Source: DATDRM01 sp035291705 (GTDB lineage Bacteria > Chloroflexota > Anaerolineae > Anaerolineales > UBA4823). Taken from it: a stretch of DNA of 7,185 bases. The stretch's first letter is position 1. Each line of letters starts with the position of its first letter. The position numbers and the translations under genes are program-made. The stretch is from the NCBI GenBank assembly GCA_035291705.1, contig DATDRM010000251.1, positions 1 through 7,185 on the forward strand. The letters run 5' to 3'. Positions 1-5,950 of the stretch are shown piece by piece. Below the pieces are notes generated by a model, which had not been told where the DNA came from, made no database searches, and saw only the letters and a list, made by a program, of their open reading frames with translations.

Positions 1-375
1 ATTGTGGGCAACGGCGGTGCGGATTAAATCCATCAAGGCCGCCTCCTGGATCTCGTCGCCCTCACTGAAATCGATAGCGCGCGTTGCCTTCGCATCCAGC
101 CCGGCATTGAAGAGACCTTTCGGATCATCGAGGGAAGCGCCTTTGAAAAAGTTGAGCTTTATATGATCCTTGAAAGCACCGGCGGCAACGACATTTCCTT
201 TTTGAGACCAGACGGCGGTGCCCCACTTCCATTCTTCGGTGATGCCGGGGGCGGCCTCGTGGATCAGTTCACGCAGTCTGGACATCAATTGACCGCGCCA
301 GTCGGTCAGTCCTGCGATCTGGTTGGTGATCAGTTGAGAGGGGGTCAGGCCATCTTGCAAAGCTGTTTCTTTCAT
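1..375 (-). CDS. DUF1801 (YdhG-like) domain protein, C-terminus beyond window
   Basis: Reading the minus strand from ATG at 375 gives 125 codons with no stop before the window edge, so the C-terminus is missing. The product resembles DUF1801/YdhG-type small soluble proteins: an N-terminal helical part (about residues 12-45) followed by the family-like core EEWKWGTAVWSQKGNVVAAG (48-67), then HIKLNFFKGASL (71-82) and a GLDAKATRAIDF stretch (92-103). Family members are usually about 120-150 residues, so only a short tail should be absent. Their biochemical function is not established. The start is supported by GAGGAG at 381-386, 5 nt upstream. The ATG overlaps the stop codon of the preceding HhH gene in an ATGA arrangement, implying translational coupling. 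Confidence 0.85.
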   Translation of the reverse strand, partial: MKETALQDGLTPSQLITNQIAGLTDWRGQLMSRLRELIHEAAPGITEEWKWGTAVWSQKGNVVAAGAFKDHIKLNFFKGASLDDPKGLFNAGLDAKATRAIDFSEGDEIQEAALMDLIRTAVAHN

Positions 376-608
376 GATTTCTCCTCGTAATTCCCATTGG
401 CAGACGACAGGCCCCTGGCATTGAGGGCGTGGCGCAGATGAGCTAACGCATTGGGTCCGATGCCATGCCACTGCTTGACCTCGGTCTCGGTGAATTTGGT
501 CAACTGCTCAAGCCGCTGAATGCCAACCCCGGCGAGCGCTCGGTGGGCAGGCTGGGCCAATTCGATCGGCAAGTTACTTTCCGGTCCATTGTTCTGTTGG
601 ATCTTCAT
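372..608 (-). CDS. Small RNA polymerase alpha-CTD-like / helix-hairpin-helix protein
   Basis: This gene encodes a 78-residue soluble protein. Residues about 13-67 look like the C-terminal domain of the RNA polymerase alpha subunit: LPIELAQPAHRALAGVGI (13-30), then LEQLTKFTETEVKQWHGIG (33-51) and an ALAHLRHALNARGL helix (54-67). That is the helix-hairpin-helix fold used by alpha-CTD to bind DNA. There is no alpha N-terminal domain, so this is a stand-alone version rather than rpoA. The start is set by a strong AAGGAGG at 615-621, 6 nt before ATG. Its TGA overlaps the next ATG by 4 nt (ATGA), so it is probably co-translated with the DUF1801 gene. A DNA-binding role is inferred from the fold; no target is visible. 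Confidence 0.8.
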   Translation of the reverse strand: MKIQQNNGPESNLPIELAQPAHRALAGVGIQRLEQLTKFTETEVKQWHGIGPNALAHLRHALNARGLSSANGNYEEKS

Positions 609-629
609 GTTGTTCCTCCTTGGGTCAGG

Positions 630-780
630 TTATCTATCCGCCTGGTTCTTTCCAGAACGATTTACTCTCCCGGATTCTGGCATGGGCTTGTCGAGGAAGG
701 GCGTAACGCGGGCAGCCAGCGTAGGGAAGGAGAGGATTTCGTATGTTTGTTTTGTTCTTAGTTATGATGATTTCTCCTTT
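630..780 (-). pseudogene. Ghost of a small gene: good RBS but no start codon
   Basis: Between the FAD oxidase and the HhH gene the minus strand carries AAAGGAG (774-780) in the same setting as the true gene starts nearby, but the codons at the expected start position read ATC ATA, not ATG. A 37-codon frame (TAC at 743 to TAA at 630-632) contains YEILSFPTLAARVTPFLDKP, which reads like real protein, while the frame aligned with the ribosome site gives a different sequence. This fits a gene that lost its start codon and suffered frameshift or deletion. The YEILSF opening is reminiscent of YdeI/OmpD-associated proteins, a weak resemblance only. It could also be plain intergenic sequence. Confidence 0.25.
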
Positions 781-819
781 GATTAAGTTTATTAGCGGAT
801 ACTCTTCCTGTCGGTCTTC

Positions 820-838
820 TCACGAAGCTCCCTCGTGA
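820..838. repeat. Short perfect hairpin downstream of FAD oxidase
   Basis: TCACGA (820-825) and TCGTGA (833-838) form a 6-bp inverted repeat with a 7-nt loop, about 60 nt past the oxidase stop codon. It may end or stabilise the oxidase transcript, but no U-run follows on the minus strand, so it is not a standard intrinsic terminator. Confidence 0.35.
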
Positions 839-896
839 CGTACACGGTCACCCTTCCATTGTAGTTTGAGCAGCACCAGCCAGGTCTGGTTACCCC

Positions 897-2354
897 TCAC
901 TGCCCAGGATTCTCGATCGCCGGCAGGATGTTCTGGTTGAGTCGGAAGAGGTTGGTCGGGTCGTAGCGACCCTTGATCGCCGCTAGCCGGTCCCAGGTCG
1001 GTCCCGGGTAGGCGTCTCGGACCCGCGCCCCACCCTCGTCACCCAAGAAATTGACATAGGCGCCGGCGTCACCCTGGCGCAACGCCGCAGCGAAGTCTGC
1101 AACCCAGTTCTCGCGCACGGCCTGGTCTTCAGGGCCGTCGTAAAACGCAGCCAGGTTCATCATGATCCGAGATTGGCGGTGGGCGAATGCGGTGGCCTCG
1201 GCGGGCACACGCGCCATCGCTCCCCCGAGCACCCGGAGTTGCGCGACCCGCACCGCCGCGTCGGATGCCTGGAGGTACTGGACGATAGTTTCCGCCGCGC
1301 CGTGGTCGATCCTATCGACGAACATCGTGCGCGCCACCGCTGTCGGGTGGTAGTCGCCCTCGTCCGGCGGATAGATCTCCGGGTAGGGCATCGGTTTCAC
1401 CATGTCGGCGATCGGCGTGGCGAGCGCCCGGAACGGCGCGATAACGAGCTGGCCAGCCTCGATTGCCCCGGCGTACACCATCAAGGCCATCACGATGAGC
1501 TGGCCGTGATACTCCGCGGGTAGAAACGGCATGGGCGGGGCGGGCATGACGTTGGCAATGGTCGACAACTCGTCCGGCGCGGCCTCCGCCTCGGCGATGA
1601 AGGCGGCGATGACGTCGGGCGTCGCTGGCAGGATGAGCATGCCGCCCACGATCGTATTGACCTCGTGCAGCCGGAACTGGAAGCGGGTCGCCACGCCGAA
1701 GTTGCCACCGCCGCCGCGGATCGCCCAGAACAGGTCCGGATGCGTCTCGGCGTCCACGCGCAGGAGCTGGCCGTCGGCAGTCACGATCTCAGCGGCCAGC
1801 AGGTCGTCGATAGTGAGGCCGTGCTTGCGGACGAGGTACCCGACGCCGCCGCCCAGCGTGATCCCGCCGATGCCGACCGAGCCGGTGTCGCCGAAGCCGG
1901 TGGCGAGGTTATAGGCTCCCGTAGCGGTTGTGTATTCACCGGCGGTCAAGCCCGTCTCGGCCCAAGCGGTGCGTCGTTCGGCATCGATGTGCAGCGCCCG
2001 CATGTCTCTGAGATCGAGCACGAAGCCCCCATCCGAGACGCTGTGGCCGGCGCCGCTGTGGCCGCCGCTGCGGATGGCTAGCTCCAGCCCCGTCTCGCGG
2101 GCTAGCGAGACGATGAGCGAGACGTCGGCTGCGTCCGCGGGCCGGACGATGACCGCCGGCCGGCGGTCGATCCCGCCGATGAAGACGGTGCGCGCCTGGT
2201 CGTATCCGGGGTCGTCTGGCGCGATCACCCGACCATTGAGGACGGCGCGGAGCTGCGGGATCGAGATCCCCTCCTGGGTGAAGGCGCGGGCAACCGCACC
2301 GCTGTTTGATCCGCCTCCTCCGTAAATTATGGAGTTCTTGTTTTCAAGTGACAT
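897..2354 (-). CDS. FAD-binding oxidoreductase, BBE (berberine bridge enzyme-like) family
   Basis: This gene encodes a 485-residue flavoprotein, normal length for the PCMH/BBE family that oxidises sugars, alcohols or secondary metabolites with O2. The FAD-binding domain covers about residues 60-235: PAVIVRPADAADV (66-78), RSGGHSGAG (95-103) with H99 as the expected covalent FAD attachment residue, GDTGSVGIGGITLGGGVGYL (155-174), and RGGGGNFGVATRF (213-225). The C-terminal BBE segment is AYVNFLGDE (432-440) plus WDRLAAIKGRYDPTNLF (454-470). The Cys that gives bicovalent FAD in plant BBEs is absent at GDTGSVG, so attachment through His alone is expected. No signal peptide is seen. ATG at 2354 has AAGGAG at 2362-2367. 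The gene is visibly richer in G+C and CpG than the rest of the window, suggesting transfer. The substrate cannot be read from sequence. Confidence 0.93.
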   Translation of the reverse strand: MSLENKNSIIYGGGGSNSGAVARAFTQEGISIPQLRAVLNGRVIAPDDPGYDQARTVFIGGIDRRPAVIVRPADAADVSLIVSLARETGLELAIRSGGHSGAGHSVSDGGFVLDLRDMRALHIDAERRTAWAETGLTAGEYTTATGAYNLATGFGDTGSVGIGGITLGGGVGYLVRKHGLTIDDLLAAEIVTADGQLLRVDAETHPDLFWAIRGGGGNFGVATRFQFRLHEVNTIVGGMLILPATPDVIAAFIAEAEAAPDELSTIANVMPAPPMPFLPAEYHGQLIVMALMVYAGAIEAGQLVIAPFRALATPIADMVKPMPYPEIYPPDEGDYHPTAVARTMFVDRIDHGAAETIVQYLQASDAAVRVAQLRVLGGAMARVPAEATAFAHRQSRIMMNLAAFYDGPEDQAVRENWVADFAAALRQGDAGAYVNFLGDEGGARVRDAYPGPTWDRLAAIKGRYDPTNLFRLNQNILPAIENPGQ

Positions 2355-2415
2355 GTCTATTCTCCTTATTGCCGAGTTCTTCTTTGTTGCATGAGACAGG
2401 ATTAGAACCCTGCCG

Positions 2416-2616
2416 CTACATTGGAACGCGGAACCAAAGATGCGTTACACCAGGGGACTCTATCACCCTAGTGCTTTCCAGTTCAATTTGCTTGGTGCCG
2501 ATATGATCGAATAACCGGATTCCGTCGCCGAGCAGTATAGGCACGAGGTGAAGCCGTATTTCGTCTAGCAATCCCGCACTAATGCACTGCTGTGCGACAT
2601 TCGCGCCACCCACCAC
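2416..2616 (-). pseudogene. C-terminal fragment of RibD_C/dihydrofolate reductase-like protein
   Basis: The frame encodes the C-terminal third of a RibD_C/YyaP-type reductase: GGANVAQQCISAGLLDEIRL (3-22), then HLVPILLGDGIRLF (23-36) and a closing beta segment ending THLWFRV. Full-length members are about 180-200 residues and fold as one NADPH-binding unit, so some 120 N-terminal residues, including the substrate-site strands, are missing. The frame begins at a GTG directly after an in-frame TAA (2617-2619), with no Shine-Dalgarno, and the sequence just upstream belongs to another truncated gene. A functional product is therefore unlikely. It lies about 60 nt upstream of the FAD oxidase start. 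Confidence 0.8.
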
Positions 2617-2630
2617 TTAGCGCCGAATGG

Positions 2631-2855
2631 TCATTCATGTCCGATGATCTCAATCCCCTTGTTCTTCTGCCTGTCCTGCTCGAGATCAACGTGTTGGATA
2701 AGGAAAAAGCTGCCTTCTATCCACTCGAAGGTAACCTGTCCATCAATATCCGGTCCGGACACTTTCCATGTTCCCCCCAATTTATTCAGGCTTTTGAGAA
2801 CGGGATACTGTTTGGGTGGCTGCTGTGTAGCCTGCGTGTTGTTGTCATCTGCCAT
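2631..2855 (-). pseudogene. N-terminal fragment of a DUF1579/lipocalin-like protein
   Basis: From ATG at 2855 the frame runs 74 codons to TGA at 2631-2633. After a polar, Gln-rich lead, residues about 18-45 carry LKSLNKLGGTWKVSGP and GQVTFEW, then FFLIQHVDLEQD (50-61) and GIEIIGHE at the end. This matches the first beta-strands of small (about 150-residue) proteins of the DUF1579/calycin type, with roughly the second half absent. The frame could be opened to 2903, but AAAGGAG at 2864-2870 with an 8-nt spacer fixes the start at 2855, which also removes an unlikely N-terminal extension. The truncation point abuts the RibD_C fragment. A residual short peptide may still be made. Family assignment is from memory of similar proteins and is moderate. 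Confidence 0.65.
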
Positions 2856-2879
2856 AATAGTTTCTCCTTTATTGATTGA

Positions 2880-2944
2880 AACCACAGATAGGCACAAATG
2901 CACACAGATTCTTAATCAGGGTTGATCTGTGTTCATCTGAGGTT
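2880..2944. repeat. Imperfect palindromic element of CCACAGAT type
   Basis: The left arm (2880-2910) reads aaccacagat...cacacagatt and the right arm (2924-2944) reads gatctgtg...ctgaggtt, its imperfect reverse complement, around a 13-nt spacer. CACAGAT also recurs inside the left arm. Arms of this CCACAGATGAACACAGAT type are, to my recollection, a dispersed intergenic repeat in many environmental bacterial genomes. It lies in the leader just upstream of the 2855 start. A T-run follows at 2949-2955, so on the plus strand it looks somewhat like a terminator. Confidence 0.6.
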
Positions 2945-2959
2945 GCATCTTTTTTGCTC

Positions 2960-3127
2960 GGCCAACGGAGTGCGAGTAACTTATTTATTCAAATAGTCGT
3001 CCGATGCTGTGCATCGACCGATGCTGTGCATCGGCCTAGTCTTGAGGTCAGATAGTCAAGATCGACAATATTGTGTGGCTCACGAGGTGCGAGCAGCTTG
3101 TTAGTAATTCATTCAGATAATCTTCCG
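2960..3127. repeat. Degenerate direct repeat pair
   Basis: 2960-3003 and 3077-3127 share an ordered series of matches: GGC, ACG, GTGCGAG, CTT, ATTCA, ATA and TC-TCCG, with a small length difference. The two copies flank the tandem palindromes and a 10-bp perfect palindrome ACAATATTGT (3065-3074). An inverted repeat TCTTGA/TCAAGA (3040-3045/3056-3061) lies between them. No ORF crosses the region convincingly, so it is a repeat-rich non-coding leader, perhaps an old duplicated element. Confidence 0.5.
3001..3034. repeat. Tandem pair of 17-bp palindromic units
   Basis: CCGATGCTGTGCATCG occurs at 3001-3016 and again, identically, at 3018-3033, a 17-nt period. Each unit is itself an inverted repeat around TGT; the second forms a perfect 7-bp stem (CCGATGC/GCATCGG). 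The pair could also fold as one longer hairpin. It would lie in the 5' leader of the minus-strand transcript starting near 3142. It could be a transcript structure, a protein site or part of a dispersed repeat. Confidence 0.75.
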
Positions 3128-3148
3128 GTCAGCTAAAGCAAAGGCTAA

Positions 3149-3177
3149 ATTATAGAACACATATTCTAGAGTGTCAA
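3149..3177 (-). promoter_or_regulatory. Consensus sigma70-type promoter
   Basis: On the minus strand the -35 TTGACA (3172-3177) and -10 TATAAT (3149-3154) are both perfect consensus hexamers separated by exactly 17 bp. Transcription would start near 3142 and run left through a leader of about 290 nt to the truncated gene at 2855 and on into the accessory block. It is the strongest promoter by sequence in the window. Confidence 0.85.
3153..3168. promoter_or_regulatory. LexA-like (SOS box type) operator in promoter spacer
   Basis: Minus-strand TAGAATATGTGTTCTA is a 16-bp near-palindrome with TAGAA/TTCTA arms and a GAAT-N4-GTTC core, one base away from the GAAC-N4-GTTC core of Gram-positive-type LexA boxes. 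It fills the spacer and touches the -10 of the promoter, an ideal place for a repressor. LexA is the best guess; another dimeric repressor is possible, and no lexA gene is in view. Confidence 0.55.
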
Positions 3178-3314
3178 GATATGAATTGTCTAATATCCGA
3201 ACTTACCGTAGCGCCGCGGGAGCCCTGGCTGGGGGAGCGGCCTTCGGTGTGGTGGGGTTGGGCGTTATCGCCCTCGTGGAGAATATGGGGGGCGGTTCTC
3301 GGCCCGGTGGGTAA
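3171..3314 (+). pseudogene. Glycine-zipper membrane segment, probable C-terminal gene remnant
   Basis: The plus-strand frame open from 3156 to TAA at 3312-3314 encodes a hydrophobic helix, AAGALAGGAAFGVVGLGVIA (codons from 3213), with GxxxGGxxxG spacing, ending in a short Gly-rich tail. It looks like genuine membrane protein rather than chance. Possible starts are GTG at 3171 or TTG at 3186, both without a Shine-Dalgarno, and the GTG lies inside the minus-strand promoter. I therefore favour a C-terminal stub whose N-terminal part was lost when the adjacent sequence arrived. A tiny intact gene of about 42-47 codons is the alternative. It converges on the peptidase stop at 3370. Confidence 0.35.
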
Positions 3315-3369
3315 CTACCGGTTCATGGCTATATTCGCGGAATGGGGTGCCTACAGGCTGGGGATCAAT

Positions 3370-4731
3370 TTATGCCGACCCAAATTCCTTCAAGATGCGG
3401 GCGATATGGCGAGCACCTTTCAGATAGAGGTCCAAGCGCAGGTTTTCGTTCGGGGCGTGGGCTTGCGAACCTGGATAGCTAACCCCAGCAGTTGCGACCG
3501 GCAGTTTCAAGAAATGGATAAAGGGATGGTTAGGACCAGAACCGCCGATCATGGGCACGATTTGCATTGGGTATCCATAGACAGGCTCGGCTGTCCGCAT
3601 GACCAGGGCTACAAAGGGTTCACCGGGATCGGTGCGCGCCGGTGGTTCGCCTCCCAGGTAGGTGATCTCGACATCCGAAAACCCTTCGCGGTCCAGGTGG
3701 TTGCGCAATCGGATTAAAACTTCCTCCGGGGTTTGGTCGGGAACCAAGCGAAAATCGACTTTGGCGGAGGCGCGAGCAGGAAGCACGGTTTTTGATCCAG
3801 CCCCTTGGTAGCCGGAGGTCAGCCCACAGATTGTACAGGTCGGTTCAAAGTATTCGGCCAGGAGTAGTTCTGGCCCGCCTGCCAGACCCTTGAGAAAATG
3901 ATCTACCCCATAACGAGATTTGTATTCCTCAGCCACTTCAGGGAGAGCGGCGATCAACTCCCGGTCGAGATCGCTGGGAGGCACGACGGAATCATAATGC
4001 CCTGGCAGGCGGATGCGCTCATCCGGCCCTTTTAAGGTACTTAGCGCCCAGACCAGACGCCAGGCGGCATTGGGGAAGATCGAACCACCCAGGCCAGAGT
4101 GGGTGTCGGTACGCGCGGTTTCGACAGAGAGCTCCACATAACATATCCCCCGCATCCCCAAGTATTGGATGGGGACTTCGCGGTGGTCTACGCCGCCAAA
4201 TTCCCAAATGCAGGCGTCGGCGGCTAATTTCCTCTGGTTCTCTTCAATGAAATCATGCAGGTGGATACTGCTGGTCTCCTCCTCGCCCTCGATGATGAAT
4301 TTGACATTGCAGGGCAGGGCAGCCTCGGTTTCCAGGATGGCGTCGATAGCATGCAAACGGCTGACGATATGGCCTTTGTCGTCACTCACCCCGCGGGCAT
4401 AGAGTTTCCCCTCCCGCAGGGTAGGCTCGAAGGGTGGGCTTTCCCATAAATCATAAGGTTCTGGTGGTTGGACATCGTAATGGTTGTAAAACAAAAGGGT
4501 TTTATCCTTCTCACCCATGCGCTCGGCATAAACGACCGGCGCGCCACCCGTCGGCATAATCTCCACTTTAAAGCCGCGTTTTTCGAGCATCCTGGCGACC
4601 AACTCGGCGCATTCACGCATCCCCCAGTTTTGAGCCGCCACGCTGGGTTGGGCGCAAAGCTGTTTAAGTTCTGAGATACTGGTTTCAAGATGGGCGTCGA
4701 GGTAAGCATCAATTTTCGTGTAGTCAGTCAT
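3370..4731 (-). CDS. M20 family metallopeptidase (dipeptidase-like)
   Basis: This gene encodes a 453-residue cytosolic zinc peptidase of the M20 family, close to the CNDP/carnosinase-like group that cleaves dipeptides and short peptides, and of normal length. The metal site is visible: FYNHYDVQPP (81-90, H84 with D86), RGVSDDKG (113-120, bridging D117), EGEEETSS (148-155, probable general base E151 and ligand E152), an acidic residue near WEFGG (E177), and SQAHAPNE (422-429, H425). The dimerisation lid begins after GMRG (192-195) and contains TDTHSG (208-213, H211). ATG at 4731 has AAGGAA at 4738-4743. It is the last gene of the udk unit, 24 nt after the VTT gene. Peptide scavenging is the likely role; the exact substrate is unknown. 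Confidence 0.93.
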   Translation of the reverse strand: MTDYTKIDAYLDAHLETSISELKQLCAQPSVAAQNWGMRECAELVARMLEKRGFKVEIMPTGGAPVVYAERMGEKDKTLLFYNHYDVQPPEPYDLWESPPFEPTLREGKLYARGVSDDKGHIVSRLHAIDAILETEAALPCNVKFIIEGEEETSSIHLHDFIEENQRKLAADACIWEFGGVDHREVPIQYLGMRGICYVELSVETARTDTHSGLGGSIFPNAAWRLVWALSTLKGPDERIRLPGHYDSVVPPSDLDRELIAALPEVAEEYKSRYGVDHFLKGLAGGPELLLAEYFEPTCTICGLTSGYQGAGSKTVLPARASAKVDFRLVPDQTPEEVLIRLRNHLDREGFSDVEITYLGGEPPARTDPGEPFVALVMRTAEPVYGYPMQIVPMIGGSGPNHPFIHFLKLPVATAGVSYPGSQAHAPNENLRLDLYLKGARHIARILKEFGSA

Positions 4732-4755
4732 GATCGGTTCCTTTTTATTTGATTC

Positions 4756-5283
4756 TTATCCCCTGATCTTCAATATCCAATCAAAGGATGCGGCTCCAGC
4801 ATAGGAGAAATATAACATCTTTACCGTTTCGCCGATCCAGCACCAAAACAGGAAGCGCCGGATGGGCATCTTGAGCGCTCCGGCGGCGATCCCGGCCAGA
4901 TCAAAGAATGGATTCGGGAGCGCAGCCAGCACGAAGATGGTCAGCGGTCCGTTTTTTTGCATCCAGAACGAAAGCCGATTGTAAAGTTCAGCGCGTTCGA
5001 CGACAGCCTGACCGCTGAAACCCGCCAGATATCCAGAAAGTTCACCTAAGGCGGCGCCGCTGCCGGCTGCCAGGGCGACGCCGAGCGGGTGAAAAACGGC
5101 TCCCATCGCAAAAACGATCCAGATACCGGGCGCGGGCAGGATGACTGTCGCATAGGCTAAGAACGAGAGCAAGAATATGCCCGGATAACCGTAGATGGCT
5201 AATTGTTCTGCTCGATCGCGCAGGCTGAAGATAAGGATGCTGATAGCGATCACACCCAGCAGAGATAACCAGCGTGCGATCAA
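4756..5283 (-). CDS. VTT/DedA-type (SNARE-associated, TVP38-like) membrane protein
   Basis: This gene encodes an integral membrane protein of the VTT domain family, whose bacterial members act in lipid or ion homeostasis. Counting from TTG at 5283 (175 residues), helices lie near 5-21, 33-50, 54-73 and 114-122. Family landmarks are VILPAPG (47-53), GAALGELSGYLAGFSG (76-91) and LPNPFFDLAGIAAGALKM (122-139), ending with a hydrophobic GETVKMLYFSYAG. The start is uncertain. The frame is open to an ATG at 5358, but that would overlap udk by 62 nt and add a Trp-rich shadow of udk. In frame there is only TTG at 5283, or a rare ATT at 5301-5299 sharing bases with the udk TAA (ATTAA). No clear Shine-Dalgarno is seen. 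The gene is probably translationally coupled to udk. Confidence 0.85.
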   Translation of the reverse strand: MIARWLSLLGVIAISILIFSLRDRAEQLAIYGYPGIFLLSFLAYATVILPAPGIWIVFAMGAVFHPLGVALAAGSGAALGELSGYLAGFSGQAVVERAELYNRLSFWMQKNGPLTIFVLAALPNPFFDLAGIAAGALKMPIRRFLFWCWIGETVKMLYFSYAGAASFDWILKIRG

Positions 5284-5296
5284 CAGACGTCGGTGC

Positions 5297-5938
5297 TTAA
5301 TCGTCGCTGTCTCCGCGAAATAAGGCCTCCAGACGAGCGACGACCATGTCCATCGCAACGGTGTTAAGACCGCCTTCAGGGATGATCACGTCTGCGTAGC
5401 GCTTGGAAGGTTCAACGAATTCCAGGTGCATCGGGCGAACGGTGGTAAGATACTGCCGGATGACCGATTCGGTAGTCCGCCCGCGTTCGGCAATATCGCG
5501 CTGTAACCGGCGGATGAAACGAATATCGGGGTCTGTATCGACGAAGATCTTGACATCAAACAGCTCCCGTAAGGCCGCTTCAACAAAAATCAAGATCCCT
5601 TCGACGATGATCACCGATTGTGGCTGGATCGTGATGGTTTGCGAAGTGCGGGAGTGCAGCTTAAAATCATAGATGGGCAGTTCGACAGGCTGCCACTGCT
5701 TAAGCTGCTGGATATGCTGGATTAATAAAGGTGTATCCAGCGAGTCGGGATGGTCGAAATTGATCAGCTCTCGTTGGCTAACAAGCAGGTCTCTCAAATC
5801 TTTATAGTACGCATCGTGGGCGATATACGCCATATGGTGTGCACCGACCCGACCGAGCAGGACATTGGCCACCGTTGTTTTCCCTGACCCGGTGCCTCCG
5901 GCGATGCCGATCACCAACGGGGTTGTGCGTTTGGGCAT
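5297..5938 (-). CDS. udk: Uridine kinase
   Basis: This gene encodes a 213-residue cytosolic P-loop kinase phosphorylating uridine (and cytidine) to the monophosphate in pyrimidine salvage. Motifs in order: Walker A GGTGSGKT (14-21), DAYYKD (42-47), FDHPDSLD (61-68), PIYDF (88-92), VEGIL (112-116), RRLQRD (143-148), RG at 152-153 and PSKRYADVIIP (177-187). Length and motif spacing are normal for Udk. The frame extends to an ATG at 6022, but the 28 extra residues are not family-like and would overlap the SDR gene, so ATG at 5938 is preferred. It has no Shine-Dalgarno; instead TATAAT lies 6 nt upstream, pointing to a leaderless mRNA. It heads the unit with the VTT and peptidase genes. Confidence 0.95.
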   Translation of the reverse strand: MPKRTTPLVIGIAGGTGSGKTTVANVLLGRVGAHHMAYIAHDAYYKDLRDLLVSQRELINFDHPDSLDTPLLIQHIQQLKQWQPVELPIYDFKLHSRTSQTITIQPQSVIIVEGILIFVEAALRELFDVKIFVDTDPDIRFIRRLQRDIAERGRTTESVIRQYLTTVRPMHLEFVEPSKRYADVIIPEGGLNTVAMDMVVARLEALFRGDSDD

Positions 5939-5944
5939 ATTGGA

Positions 5945-5950
5945 ATTATA
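5945..5950 (-). promoter_or_regulatory. -10 box for leaderless udk transcript
   Basis: The minus strand reads TATAAT-TCCAAT-ATG, which puts the predicted first transcribed base on or next to the A of the udk start codon. The -35 region is poor (TTCATT with a 16-bp spacer is the best I see). Confidence 0.6.

Noticed and set aside
465..786. Plus-strand ORFs of 88-98 codons
   Set aside because: They overlap the alpha-CTD-like gene antisense and show no coherent domain.
1531..2325. Several plus-strand ORFs of 120-140 codons inside the oxidase region
   Set aside because: These are antisense shadows of the GC-rich FAD oxidase, with Arg/Ser/Pro/Ala-rich content and no ribosome sites.
2856..2903. 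Upstream start of the DUF1579-like fragment
   Set aside because: The strong AAAGGAG fits the internal ATG at 2855, and the extension overlaps the palindromic repeat.
2880..3034. Integron attC sites or a CRISPR array
   Set aside because: There are only two 17-bp units with a 1-nt gap and no spacers, and no attC core sites (GTTRRRY/RYYYAAC) framing the palindromes.
3035..3075. Second promoter on either strand
   Set aside because: TTGACT (minus) and TTGAGG (plus) occur, but no acceptable -10 lies at 16-18 bp.
3181..3717. 178-codon plus-strand ORF
   Set aside because: From 3370 on it is antisense to the well-supported M20 peptidase, and its N-terminal part is Trp-rich and unlike protein; the adjacent frame gives the more natural glycine-rich segment.
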